From assembly GCA_022818135.1 (NCBI GenBank), contig JAFMSR010000014.1, positions 39,761,708 through 39,825,707 of the forward strand: a DNA stretch of 64,000 bases, written 5' to 3'. The stretch is from Saxidomus purpurata (Eukaryota; Mollusca; Bivalvia; Venerida; Veneridae). Shown one piece after another: positions 24,025 through 35,080 of this stretch. The notes under the pieces are model-generated. The model did no database searches. It saw nothing but the letters and a program-made list of their open reading frames with translations, and had not been told where the DNA came from. The number at the start of each line of letters is the position of its first letter. Position 1 is the stretch's first letter. The translations under genes and the position numbers were made by a program.

Positions 24025-25945
24025 AGCTCTGTGATCAGTGATTCTGCCTTGTGATCAGTGTTTCTGCCTTGCGATTAGCGTTTCTGCCTTGTGATCAGTG
24101 TTTCTGCCTTGTAATCAGCGTTTCTGCCTTGTGATCCCTCAGTGTTTCTGCCTTGTGATCAGTGTTTCTGCCTTGTGATCAGTGTTTGCTCCTGTGATGT
24201 GTTTCTGCCTTGTGATCAGTGTTTCTGCCTTGTGATCAGCGTTTCTGCCCTCCTTGTGATTAGTGTTTCTGCCTTGTGATCAGTGTTTCGTGTTTTCTGC
24301 CATGTGACGTTTCTTTGCCTTGCTATTAGCGTTTCTGCCTTGTGATCAGTGTTTTCTGCCTTGTGATCAGTGTTTCTGCCTTGCGATCTAGCGTTTCCTT
24401 GTATCGTCGTTTCTGCCTTGTGTTGCCTGGTGCCTGCCGCCGCCTGGTTTCTGCCTTGCGATAGCGTTTCTGCCTTGTGATCAGTGTTTTTGCCTTGTGA
24501 TCAGTGTTTCTGCCTTGTATTGTGATCAGTGTTTCTGCCTTGCGATTAGCGTTTCTGCCTTGTGATCAGTGTTTTCTGCCTTGTGATCAGCGTTTCTGCC
24601 TTGTGATCAGTGTTTCTGCCTTGTGATCAGTGTTTCTGCCTTGTGATCAGTGTTTCTGCCTTGCGATTAGCGTTTCTGCCTTGTGATCAGTGTTTTCTGC
24701 CTTGTGATCAGTGTTTCTGCCTTGTGATCAGTGTTTCTGCCTTGTGATCAGTGTTTCTGCCTTGTGATCAGTGTTTCTGCCTTGCGATTAGCGTTTCTGC
24801 CTTGTGATCAGTGTTCCCCCCCTCAGCGTTTCTGCCTTGTGATCAGCGTTTCTCCTTGTGATCAGTGTTTCTCCCCCCCCCCCCCCCCCCCCCCCCCCCT
24901 TGTGATCAGTGTTTTGCCATTTGTTTCTGCCTTGTGATCAGTGTTTCTGCCTTGTGATCAGTGTTTCTGCCTTGTGATCAGTGTTTCTGCCTTGTGATCA
25001 GTGTTTCTGCCTTGTGATCAGTGTTTCTGCCTTGTGATCAGTGTTTCTGCCTTGTGATCAGTGTTTCTGCCTTGTGATCAGTGTTTCTGCCTTGCGATCA
25101 GTGTTTCTGCCTTGTGATCAGTGTTTCTGCCTTGTGATCAGTGTTTCTGCCTTGTGATCAGTGTTTCCCCCCCCCCCTCAGTGTTTCTGCCTTGTGATCA
25201 GCGTTTCTGCCTCGTGTGATCAGCGTTTCTGCCTTGTGATCAGTGTTTCTGCCTTGTGATCAGTGTTTCTGCCTTGTGATCAGTGTTTCTGCCTTGCGAT
25301 TAGCGTTTCTGCCTTGTGATCAGTGTTTCTGCCTTGTGATCAGTGTTTTCTGCCTTGTGATCAGTGTTTCTGCCTTGTGATCAGTGTTTCTGCCTTGTGA
25401 TCAGTGTTTCTGCCTTGCGATTAGCGTTTCTGCCTTGTGATCAGTGTTTTCTGCCTTGTGATCAGCGTTTCTACCTTGTGATCAGTGTTTCTGTCTTGTG
25501 ATCAGTGTTTCTGCCTTGTGATCAGTGTTTCTGTCTTGGGATTAGCATTTCTGCCCTGTGATCAGTGTTTCTGCCTTGTGATCAGTGTTTCTGTCTTGCG
25601 ATCAGTGTTTCTGCCTTGTGATCAGTGTTTTTGCCTTGTGATCAGTGTTTCTGCCTTGTGGTAAATGCTTCTGTTTTGCTGTTTTTGTTTCTGTCTTGTC
25701 AGTCAGTGTTTCTGCTTTGCGATCAGTGTTTCTGCCTTGTGGTAAATGCTTCTGTTTTGCTGTTTTTGTTTCTGTCTTGCAGTCAGTGTTTCTGCTTTGC
25801 GATCAGTGTTTCTGCCTTGTGGTAAATGTTTCTGTTTTGCTGTTAGTGTTTCTGTCTTGCACGCTGAATGTTTCTGCTTTGCGGTCAGTGTTTCTGCTTT
25901 GCAATGAGTGCTTCTGTCTCACGAGCAGTGCTTCTGATTGTTATG
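23916..25945 (+). repeat. 20-bp minisatellite array with 121-bp higher-order period
   Basis: Consensus unit TGCCTTGTGATCAGTGTTTC, roughly one hundred units or variants in about 2 kb. A variant unit with GCGATTAGC recurs at 24542, 24663 and 24784, and at 25296 and 25417, each 121 bp apart: six units plus one extra T. Runs of C interrupt the array, notably 23970-24021 and 24873-24898, and may be assembly artefacts. From about 25660 the units are more diverged and longer (GTGGTAAATGCTTCTGTTTT). Open frames inside are repeat translation, since 20 is not a multiple of three. Confidence 0.9.
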
Positions 25946-25984
25946 TATATCCATACAGTATTTAATATTCATATAGAAGAATAA

Positions 25985-26050
25985 AAGTCGGGCGCAGAAA
26001 TTTTGTTTCATATATCCGAAATTTCGCTATATCCGGATTCGTTACAATGT
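25985..26050. mobile_element. Fragment of the TAAACTCC MITE family
   Basis: GGGCGCAGAAATTTTGTT, CATATATCCGAAATTTCGC and TATATCCGGATTCGTT match the right part of the MITE at 39928-40125. The left end is missing. Confidence 0.5.
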
Positions 26051-26237
26051 ATGTATGAAGTTTATGGTACTTTTGAAATATATTTATACATTTCATTTAA
26101 AGCTGTCACAAACACTCTATTTTTTGTAAAATCAGACATCACAGTGTTAGACAATGGTCATCTCAACTGTAACAAATTAAACGTAATATTCGAATGAAAT
26201 ATAACAGAAATTATTATGAGATTGTACTTATTCCATA

Positions 26238-26420
26238 CAGTCAAACCTGTGCTAAAGATCACCTCCGAATAGAAACCACCCTGCGAATAAAGACCGGGCT
26301 GCCTTGGAGATCAGTGTTTCTTTCATATATAGTAGATACACCTGTGAATAAAGACCACCTGTAAAACAAAGACCACATTTGTAGCTTCCCAACGGTGGTC
26401 TTTGTTCGCAGGTTTGACTG
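26238..26420. mobile_element. TA-flanked MITE, CAGTCAAACCTG family
   Basis: Left end CAGTCAAACCTGTG and right end GCAGGTTTGACTG are inverted copies; TA flanks both sides (26236-26237, 26421-26422). 183 bp, no open frame, so a non-autonomous Tc1/mariner-type element. Its interior contains TGCCTTGGAGATCAGTGTTT, almost identical to the minisatellite unit next door. Confidence 0.8.
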
Positions 26421-26559
26421 TATATCCAAATTGATGCTTACTTTAGTCTTTAGTATTTCATTTGGAGAAGCCTATTTGGATCGAACTCTGAAGTAATCTA
26501 TTTAGTTAAAATTGCTGAAAAAGACAAAATACGCCCATATTTTCTCTGTCCCTTGTACA

Positions 26560-27255
26560 CAATGTATACAAGAGTCCCCCAGGCAAAGTCAATTTTGACA
26601 CCAGGGGCATAATTTGACTGACTTGTAAAGAGTGTCTACTGCCATTGTAATAAACAAGTGATTTCTGTCTTTCAATTTTGATCCGGGTGTAATGACTGCC
26701 TTGTAGATCAGTTTTCTAGCCATCTACTGTCAAGTCTTGTCTGGTCTCTTGTGGTTTCAGAGAAGAAAATTTTTAAACTGTTTTCCTATATTAGCCTTTG
26801 TAAAACTCCCTGTCTTGGTCAATTTTGATCCAGGGGCTCTAATTTGAACAATCTTGGTAGGGTCCATACCGATCTACATGCCAAAATGTAAGCTCTGGCC
26901 TTGTGTGCTAAAGATGCTTCTTTTTTTGCTGTTAGTGTTTCTGTCTTGCGATGAGTGTTTAACCGTGGCTTATTTGAACAATGGTTGAGGTTTACTACTG
27001 CTTTACAATGAGTGCTTCTGTCTCACGAGAAGATTTTTTAAGTTTTTCCTATTTGTTGCCATAGCAAGCAGAGTTCTGCATGGAATGGAATTCTTTGAAC
27101 AAGTTTGGTGGTGCTTCCTGCAATGAACATTCCTGCATAGTTTTATCAACATTGGCCTAGTAGTTTTCAGAGGAGATGTCATTTGAATCAAAATGTTGAC
27201 GGACGACGGACAATCATCAATTAGAAAAGCTCACCCTGGCGAAGCTAGGAGAGCT
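26560..27255 (+). repeat. GGACGG-type repeat, copy b, 5'-truncated
   Basis: Lacks the GAGGGCC hairpin start. Body modules GTCAATTTTGACACCAGGGG, AGAGAAGAAAATTTTTAAA and GTTGCCATAGCAA are followed by GACGGACGACGG and AGCTCACCCTGGCGAAGCTAG. Pieces of the neighbouring minisatellite (GCTGTTAGTGTTTCTGTC; TACAATGAGTGCTTCTGTC) are embedded at 26910-27025. Confidence 0.7.
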
Positions 27256-27714
27256 AAAAAGACAATGAAATCAGCGAATAAATGTCAATGAAAGCTGCGC
27301 AAACGTTTTCCATCTCCAAAGAATGGGTTTGATTCATAATTTTTGAAAAATAAAAGTGTCGTTTTTATATACTGAGAAAAATTGTTTTCCATTCAAATCA
27401 GTGTCGTGGTTATGTGCAATCGTAGAATGATGTGGTAGACATTGAATAATATGATACTCCCAGAACGCCCACGAGGTGAGCGTTCTATTGCATTTTTTCC
27501 AATAAATCTAAATAACAGCGATAAATATCATTCATTATCTTTCTTATAGCTATACTATAATAACGAATACTTAAAAAATGCAGAAGTGAGAAAGAATGCG
27601 AAACTGCATTGAATTTCACGCATGATACGCTTTGTGATGCTCTAATGCAGAGAATTGACTATTTATTTGTTTTATTTTAAGTTATTTTTACGGTGCCCGC
27701 GAAGTAACATGTGA
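27256..27714. other. No gene seen
   Basis: AT-rich spacer between repeats. Confidence 0.5.
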
Positions 27715-27990
27715 AATATTTCTTTATTTCGTACAAACGAAATACATTTCTTTAAAACGATTTAACATTTCATAAAAACGAAATAAGATTTCGTAAAAAC
27801 GAAATAAAAACATTTCGTAAAAACGAAATAAGATTACGTAAACACGTAATAAGATTTCGTAAATGTTATTTCGTTTTGACGAAATGTTAATTCATTTTTT
27901 AGAAATGTTATTTCGTTTCTATAAAATGTAATTTCGTTTTTACGAAATCTGATTTCATTTTCACGAAATGTATTTCGTAATTACGAAATA
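27715..27990. repeat. Palindromic cluster of TTTCGT / ACGAAA
   Basis: Left half is a series of TTTCGTAAAAACGAAATAAGA-type blocks and the right half is their inverted counterpart (TTATTTCGTTTTGACGAAATG and similar). The whole can fold into multiple hairpins. Directly joins the GAGGGCC start of the next repeat. Probably a foldback-type element. Confidence 0.65.
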
Positions 27991-28985
27991 GAACAAGAGG
28001 GCCATGATGGCCCTATATCGCTCACCTGACTACCATTGGCTATAATAAAAGGGTGTCATGATTCTAACATAATTCGTAGAGGTCCACTATACAACGCTAA
28101 GTAACATTTCAAATATATATTATCTGCCTGTCGGCCTTGTGGTTTTTTTAAAAAGTTTTTCCTATATAAGCCTATGTGAAATCAAGTGACTTCCACCCTC
28201 CTGGGAAGGGGTTATTTTGACTAGGGGGTCATAATTTGAACAATCTTGGTAGAGGTCCACTTGACAATGCTACATGCTAAATATCTAAGCTCTAGGCCTT
28301 GTGGTTTCAGAGAAGATGATTTTTAAAGTTGTTCCTATATAAGCCTAGAAGGTAAAACCAAGTGACCCCCTGGCAGGGTCAATGTTGACCCAGGGCTCAT
28401 CATTTGAATAATCTTGGTAGTAGTCCACTAGCCAATGCTACACGCCAAATATCTAAGCTCTAGGCCTTGTGGTTTCAGAGAAGAAGATTTTTAAATTTTT
28501 TCCTATATAAGCCTAGGTAAAACCAAGTGACCACCCGGGCGGGGTCAATTTTGACCTGGGGCTCATAATTTGAACAATAGAGGTCCACTACACAACCAAG
28601 ATTTTTAACGTTTTCCCTATATAAGCCTATGCAAAACTAAGTGACCACCCTTGATGGGTCAATTTTGACACAGGTGTCATAATTTGAACAATCTTGTTAG
28701 AGGTCTATAAGACAATGCTGGAGGCCCTGTGGTTTTAGAGAAGAAGATTTTTAAAGTTTTTCCTATTTGTTGCCATAGCAACCAGAGTTCTGCATGGAAT
28801 GGAATTCTTTGAACAACTTTGATAGAGCTTCATGCAAGGTATATCCCTGCAAAGTGTCATCAACATTGGCCCAGTGGTTTCAGAGGAGATGTCGTTTGAA
28901 GGAAATGGTGAACGGACGGGCGGACGGACGACGGACGCCGGACGGAATGCGATCCTATAGCTCACTCTGGCACTTTGTCTATCAC
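27990..28985 (+). repeat. GGACGG-type repeat, copy c (most complete)
   Basis: Starts GAGGGCCATGATGGCCCTA followed by TATCGCTCACCTG; AGGGCCAT and ATGGCCCT form a small hairpin. Body: about four modules of roughly 110-130 bp, each with TCCTATATAAGCCTA, GTGACC(A/C)CC, GGGTCAATTTTGACC and CTAAGCTCTAGGCC. It ends with GTTGCCATAGCAACCAGAG, GAGGAGATGTCGTTTGAAGG, GGACGGGCGGACGGACGACG and TAGCTCACTCTGGCACTTTG. Open frames here recur in copies b and d only because the DNA is repeated. Confidence 0.8.
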
Positions 28986-29024
28986 ATGTCACTTCACGGG
29001 CACCGTATTTTTTATTCTAGATGA

Positions 29025-29444
29025 ATGAATTTAATTTATGGTTTAACACTACATTTGCTTTATCCGAAAAATTGTGATGTATGTCCATTTCAAACTGCCT
29101 TAGGAAATAAAAGAAAAGTATTGCAAACAAAAAACCCTGAAAAAGTGGCCTATTATCAGACACGTTTTAGTTGCGGAAAATCTAGCTCAGGTTATTTAAG
29201 AAACATGCAAAGCCTGCAGCGGAACGACAAGTACATTACATCTAATCACACTTCACTCTTTCTTAGAATCTTCAGTTTTACAAAAGTCAAAGGTTATGGC
29301 TTTTTGAAGTCTGACACGCTTGCTATTTACATACAGTATAAATTCGTCAGCTCATATTTCCCTCGAATTTCAGTTCACAAAACAAAACAAAAATTAAAAA
29401 AAAACGTATCTGTAGTAATCATTACAATTCGAGCTGCTGACTAA
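29025..29444 (+). other. Unassigned 139-codon open frame
   Basis: Longest plus-strand open frame in the window outside repeats. Starts at ATG 29025. The translation is rich in Lys, Ser, Thr and Tyr with no recognisable domain, signal peptide or membrane helix, and there is no sign of splice sites framing it. Composition is what AT-rich random sequence would give. Most likely not a gene; kept because of its length. Confidence 0.12.
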
Positions 29445-29454
29445 CTATTTTTCC

Positions 29455-29600
29455 TTACCTTTAAAGACAATTTTCTACAGTACATGCAAAGCCTTTGATA
29501 ATGTCAAAAGGTTGCCTGTACTTAAACCGCTACTGTCACGTGACTACCAATAATTTGTTATAATTATACATTGAAAACATGTTGTTATTAAGCCACCTGC
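29455..29600 (+). repeat. Short relative of the 21.2-kb duplicated block
   Basis: ACATGCAAAGCCTTTGATAA, TGTACTTAAACCGCTACTGTC and ACGTGACTACCAATAATT match 21205-21290 (GCATGCAAAGCCTTGAAAAG ... ACGTGACAACCAATTAATT). Confidence 0.5.
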
Positions 29601-30160
29601 TGTTTCTAAGACAGAAATTATTTCCAGTATTTGATGTTTATCTTGTAAATGAATGTATCTTCATTCTACGCCTTCTGCAAAGATTCACCTACGATAAACA
29701 CTGTTCATAACGATCTCCTAGGGATTATCTAGATGTGTTCATTGTATCCAAGTTGGTTTAATCCATATAACATTTTCATACAAAATAAAGAAGAAAAAAA
29801 TAGGGCATATAAAATGTGTTCCTTATATGCGGATTTTCCTTATATCGTGCCAATGTGAAATATATACTTTTTGGTGAAGACATTTCCAATAGACTCTAAC
29901 TTAGGTATTGAGTAACGTTTTTATGATATACAGATAAGAAATGTTTCTAATCTTGATATCATAGATGACGTCATCGACAGAAAAGCTTCATTTCTGTAGG
30001 CGTGGCAGAGTTCTTTGTATACATTTTGTACAAGTAAAAAAAAAATGATTACTTTTATTTCTCTGATATTCAGTCAAAAGATTCGTTACGTAGTACATTT
30101 TCATAGATTGGTATCCGACGAAAAAAAGGGACAATTAAAATTTAACTGTTTTTATTTTAT
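29600..30160. other. No gene; MITE fragment and CRE motif
   Basis: About 29800-29860 holds TGTTCCTTATATGCGGATTTTC, a piece of the TAAACTCC MITE family. A full palindromic TGACGTCA is at 29966-29973. No gene recognised. Confidence 0.45.
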
Positions 30161-30699
30161 GACTACACTCACCCAAAATGAAAACTTTACACTTTGATTA
30201 TACAAATATTCAACACAATATCAAATCAATGTATTTTCTCTGACTCTATGAAGTAAGACAAATAACAAAGGTGGTAATAGGCCTAAAAGTTAATGTCATT
30301 TATCATGCATAAAAACAGATAACTCCAACAGTGAAAACAGACAGTTTATCAAGAACAAAATTGGATGTCAAGACAAAATATTCTTTTTGCTCTCAGTTGA
30401 GAGAAACTAATGTCAAGACTAGAAAACTCAACAATGTTTTATGAAAACACAGTGCAAAAGAAAAAGTTGAGACTCCAAAGATTCAAATTTTTAAAATACC
30501 TCCCTTTGAATTGAATATATAGGTGAATTTATGACCTTATATATGAAAGCTCCTGTGATGATTTTTAATTTTGTTTTGATAAACTCACTCCCAAACTGAT
30601 AAAGTTAAACTTCTTACAACTGATTGAATTCCACCTTCTGCATTGTGAGGTATTGGTGTTTCTTTTTCATGCATAGTAAATCCCATTATAAACCTGCCA
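30161..30699 (+). repeat. Dispersed repeat, inverted partner of 56592-57114
   Basis: From ACTACACTCACCCAAAATG through GGCCTAAAAGTTAATGTCA, CTCAACAATGTTTTATGAAAA and ACCTCCCTTTGAATTGAATAT to CATAGTAAATCCCATTATAAACC, it is matched along its full length on the opposite strand at 56592-57114. Identity by eye is about 80-85 percent. No protein. Probably two insertions of one non-coding transposon. Confidence 0.75.
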
Positions 30700-30984
30700 A
30701 TCAGTGTATTTGACAATTACGAAAACTTGATATGATTGTTATCATACCTTTATATCGTCTTAAAAGAAGGAAAATTACATGAACCAACTTCACAATTTAA
30801 TGCGTCATTATGTAAGAAATAGGGTTTTGTGTTAAGAAGGATTAAATTACTGAAATTCTATATTGGAATTACTGTACTTGTTAACTTGTATTAGCTTTGG
30901 TTTTCAAAGATATTATCAATGCTTGTACCCAATAAACATGTTAATGACCTTTTAGTTTTAAAAACCTTTTATTAACAATTAAAT
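30700..30984. other. No gene seen
   Basis: AT-rich spacer. Confidence 0.5.
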
Positions 30985-31680
30985 TACAGGAACTTAATCA
31001 CAGTCATTTGTAGACTATACTTCGTTTGTAGACCATACATTGTCAGCTTTACTGCAGGAACACTTTATCACAAAGTATCTGTAGACTATACTTGGTTTTC
31101 AGACCATATATTGTCAGCCTAACTGCAGGAACACTTTATAACTCAGTTATCACATCATATATTATAAGTTAAACAAAAGGAACACTTTATAACTCAGTTA
31201 CCTGTAGACCATACTTTGTCTGTATATCATACATTGTAAGCTTAACAACAGGAACACTTTATAACTCAGTAACCTGTAGACCATATTTTGTCTGTAGACC
31301 ATACATTGTTAGTTTAACAGCAGGAACACTTTATAACTCAGTTGTCTGTAGACCATACTTTGTCTATAGAGCATACATTGTTAGCTTAACGGTAGGAACA
31401 CTTTATAACTCAGTTGTCTGTAGACCATACTTTGTCTGTAGACCATACATTGTTAGTTTAACAGTAGGAACACTTTATAACTCAGTTGTCTGTAGACCAT
31501 ACTTTGTCTGTAGACCATACATTGTTAGTTTAACAGTAGGAACACTTTATAACTCAGTTGTCTGTAGACCATTCTTTGTCTGTAGACCATACATTGTTAG
31601 TTTAACAGTAGGAACACTTTATAACTCAGTTGTCTGTAGACATCATATTTTCAGCTAAACACCAGGAACACTTTACACTG
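30985..31680 (+). repeat. 72-bp tandem array
   Basis: Unit marker GGAACACTTTATAACTCAG occurs at about 31058, 31129, 31179, 31251, 31323, 31395, 31467, 31539, 31611 and 31664. Six consecutive spacings are exactly 72 bp, with shorter edge units. Within each unit GTAGACCATAC appears twice, so the unit is itself a near-dimer. The central units are almost identical, the outer ones diverged. No continuous open frame. Confidence 0.9.
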
Positions 31681-32049
31681 ACTTTCTAAATAATACCTGA
31701 CAAATTGCTCACATAAGATCACAATCAATCGTTTAATAGACCTACAACGCTATCAAAAATCGTTTTTTATTTTATTATTAGTACGCTGAAGAATGGTTTA
31801 AATTTGACGGTTTGCCTGTATAGTTATGTTTCTCCATCTTCCTTGTTTCAAACATTATATTTGCATATAAATTCTTTATATACAATCCTGTTCAATATTT
31901 TTTTTCAGCTAAACATCAGAATAAAAAAACCTGTTCAATATTTAAAAAATGCAATTTCATAGTAGTTTAAATTAGTAAATTTCATTTCAAAGTATGTTTG
32001 TAATGTCGGATGTTTTTTTTCTGTTGTTGTTGTTGTCTTGTGTAATGGT
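31681..32049. other. No gene seen
   Basis: AT-rich with (TTG)n at about 32020. Confidence 0.5.
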
Positions 32050-32260
32050 CTGACATATTGTGATTAGTATAACAAAAGTTAAATGAAGCATTAAGTGTTG
32101 TAAGCATAAACCGTCTGAGTTCTTGCCATAGCGTTGGTCCCATGACAATTTATAGTAGTGGTACAGACGTATGCCCTCTCTCCTACTTTCTCAAGTATGA
32201 TAATCGAGAAACTTTTTCATAATGTAAACAGACAAGAGAGATTAGAAAGGACTGGAGATT
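32050..32260 (+). repeat. Paralogous non-coding block C, copy 1
   Basis: GCATAAACCGTCTGAGTT and then ACAGACGTATGCCCTCTC, TTTCTCAAGTATGATAATCG and AGAAACTTTTTCATAATG. Diverged relatives, same strand, are at 37030-37180, 40905-41070, 42240-42450 and 50719-50925. Confidence 0.5.
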
Positions 32261-32606
32261 GTCTGTTCTGTATTATGCAGATGTCGTCAGCAGTAAATCA
32301 AGGAAGACTATTTCTTTCAAGCCTGCTGTAATATGAAGCAAAACTATTACACACTATTAGTTTTTCAACGACTTATTTGACCTGATAGCTATCTATCGGT
32401 AAACAGTTTAGCATGCACGAAAATAATTTTCTTAAAAAGCATTGATTTCATAGCCGTATCTGTGTAGTGTCTTAATTTTAACAATAGTTTTTCCTAAGCG
32501 TGTGTAAATTTTCTTCAGTTAAAACATTAGTAAAAATTACCCACAGAAAAATTAATATGTACACAAAGTGGTATCATCCTTTCAAAAAATAAGGAAACAT
32601 TTCAAA

Positions 32607-32765
32607 GAGGCACTCCCTAAAGCTGATGTCATATCAAAAATTGTCAAAATCTTTAACATAGAGTATTTGCAAGTATTAATACTTAACCTAAAAGTTTACG
32701 CTATACAATCCAGCCGCTATTCGGTGAAATCGGCTTTTTGAATATATTGCAGTACCGTAAAATAT
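32607..32765 (+). repeat. Dispersed repeat, GAGACACTCCCTAAA family, copy 2
   Basis: AGAGGCACTCCCTAAAGC, TTGCAAGTATTAATACTTAACC, AAAAGTTTACGCTATAC and ATTGCAGTACCGTAAAA follow the same order as at 940-1075. Confidence 0.55.
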
Positions 32766-33399
32766 GAAGTTGTTGTTGTAACTTTAATGTAAGGGAAAGT
32801 AGTTCACCTACCATATTTAGATTAATTTCATTTCTTTTCGCTAATAAGAGAGCTAATATTTACGATATTTCAATATGAGCCATATGCATTTCTTTCATTA
32901 TCTTGAAGTATAATCGTTTTTCTTGTAAGCATCAAGCCTTTGATATTTATATCCTCTTAGCGGAAAAGTCTGGTACCTCCTTTGAGGTAATATAAGATAC
33001 TAAAGTACGGCAGATACTGTACTAATTTTCTAACATGTTTCCTCTGGGTCAATACACAAGATAAAAACATAAAATATCACAAGGATCTCATGAATTGTGT
33101 TAAAATTATGCACATTTAAAATTGTTCATGCAAGATGCTCCCTCCAAAACTAATACAGATATCAGGTCATTAAGTTCAATAAACAAGGTAACAGCATCAA
33201 GTTCTATAGCATATGTGTGGAATTGGACGAGTTATCCCTCTGTCTCGGCTATCAAAGTCCTACTTAAAAGTTTGCAAACAACTTCCTCTTTTAAATTACT
33301 TCAAAGATTACTCTTAATGCCGGAGCATCTAGTCTAGGAGTTGCCTGTCTTCAACAAATGTCATTAATATTAAGCTACCAGTGTTTGTACTGTTTGATG
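32766..33399. other. No gene seen
   Basis: A 71-codon open frame at 33122-33337 is Ser-rich and matches nothing recognised. Confidence 0.5.
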
Positions 33400-33660
33400 A
33401 CGCTCTGTGTGTATGTGCGTGCGTTGCGTGCGTGTTAGCGTTGCGTGCGTTGCGTGCGTGTATTGTGGAAATTAATTAATTATTTGACTGAATGTTTTAT
33501 CAATCAATCAAACAAACAATTGATCGATTGATTAACTTATTAATTCATCAATTTATGCAATAAATGAATTATCAATTCATCAAATAATGACAAAATCAAT
33601 CAATCAATAGTTAATTAATCGATTAAGTAAATGAATAATTATAATTAATGACACATAAAA
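33400..33660. repeat. Simple repeats: GTGC/GCGT, then ATCA-rich
   Basis: 33405-33462 is built of GTGCGTGC / GTTGCGTGC words. 33480-33660 is low-complexity with recurrent ATCAATCA and ATTAATTA words. Confidence 0.7.
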
Positions 33661-33684
33661 AGTACATACAAAAAGTACATACAA

Positions 33685-34262
33685 ACAAGAGGACCAAGAT
33701 AGCCCTATATCGCACACCTTGGTACAAGTCCACTTGCCTGGTGGAAGATCACTAGATAATGTTATATACCAAATAGGTTTTCCTATATACGTCTTTGTAA
33801 AACAAATGACTCCCCCCCCCCCCCCGCGGCCAGGTCAATTTTGACGCAAGGGTCATAATTTGAACAAACTTTCAAGAGGTCTACTAGCCAATGCTACATG
33901 CCAAATATCTAAGCTCTAGGCCCTGTGGTTTCGGAGAAGAAGATGTTTAAAGTTTTTCCTAAATAAGCCTACGTAAAACTAAGTTATCCCCCGTGCGGGG
34001 TCAATTTTAATCCTGGGGTAATAATTTGAAGCTCTAGGCCTTGTGGTTTCAGAGAAGAAGATTTTTAAAGTTTTTCCTATATAAGCCAATGTAAAACTAA
34101 GTGACCCCCGTGCGGGGTATTCTTTGAACAATTTTGGTAGAGCTTCATGCAAGGAACATTCCTGCATAGTTTTATCAACATTGGCCTAGTAGTTTTAAAG
34201 GAGATGTCATTTGAATCAGACGGACGACGGACAATCATCAATCAGAAAAGTTCACCTGGCTA
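33685..34262 (+). repeat. GGACGG-type repeat, copy d
   Basis: Starts AACAAGAGGACCAAGATAGCC then CTATATCGCACACC. Two body modules (GGTCAATTTTGACGCAAGGG; CTAAGCTCTAGGCCCTGTGG), a poly-C run at about 33810-33824, and an end with CAGACGGACGACGGACAATC and AGTTCACCTGGC. The 3' part is shared with copy b (CCTAGTAGTTTT, ATTTGAATCA). Confidence 0.75.
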
Positions 34263-34469
34263 ATACACGCACAAACGCACGTAAACACACACCAGACTGT
34301 AAATATGGAATTAAGTTTGTTTTCAAAATGAAGACAAAATACTCCCCCATGTTCATTGTCCAGCATCAACAATGATTAAAGATCGTGGTCATTTGCTAAC
34401 GAATAATATATTATTCGAGGAAGTAAGTACGGTCTCATTACTACAACTAATCCTTAAGGCAGAACATCA
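34263..34469. other. No gene seen
   Basis: Spacer after the repeat; short (CA)-rich words. Confidence 0.4.
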
Positions 34470-35080
34470 CAGTTCCGTCAACACGATAAAACTTATAATC
34501 TTTGATAGTTGTCCTGGCTTTGATATATGGCACCAGTAGGAGGGCTAATATTAGAATGGTAAAGGTCAAGTGAAACGCCACGTAAAGGTTTATTTTTATC
34601 ATTAATTTCTCAAGATAAGGTTTGACTTATAACTTTATAACTCTTAAAAGGAAAGAGCTTTCTTGTGATGTGAGATATACTTGTTTCCTATTCATAAAAG
34701 TGTCATGATCTTGTCTTGTCGTAAATGTCGTAGACGGTGAGACACATGATACCCTTACAAGACAGACGAGTTGTACATTGAGAACCACTACGCCCACAAG
34801 TTTGGTTATTCTTACAAACTTTTTCAAGCATCATGACGTCTGAAATAGTAAGAAAATCGTGACAAATATATATAATTGCGAAACATAATATCGGTAGGTA
34901 TTATTTATTGCCTTAACACTATGTATTCTATATTTTCCCATTGGCCACAAAGACGTTAGCGAATTTTAAAAAAGAGGAGCAATTAAAAGGTGAATGGTTT
35001 ACATTACAGTCACCTTTAATACGTCTGGTGATTCTCTAGTCCCTAGTTTAGAATATTTATTTGTGTCTTTTCAAAGTAGA
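34470..35080 (+). repeat. Paralogous non-coding block H, copy 1
   Basis: Matches 39540-40260, same order and strand: GTCAACACGATAAAA, GGTCAAGTGAAACGCCACG, TTGTTTCCTATTCATAAAAG, GTCATGATCTTGTCT and ACGTCTGGTGATTCTC. The minus-strand frame around 34683-34745 encodes TTFTTRQDHDTFMNRKQ, resembling TAFTTRHDHDSVINRKQ in the partner. Confidence 0.6.

Noticed and set aside
23916..25945. CRISPR-like array of regular repeats
   Set aside because: Units are contiguous without unique spacers, and the sequence is clearly eukaryotic.
24731..25965. Plus-strand frames with repeated CDQCFCL and VSAL words
   Set aside because: Translation of the 20-bp minisatellite; the unit is not a multiple of three and poly-C runs interrupt it.
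27003..29024. Matching minus-strand frames with CSKNSIPCRTL and AMATNRKN in two places
   Set aside because: The similarity comes from the GGACGG-type DNA repeat and the frames are broken in other copies.
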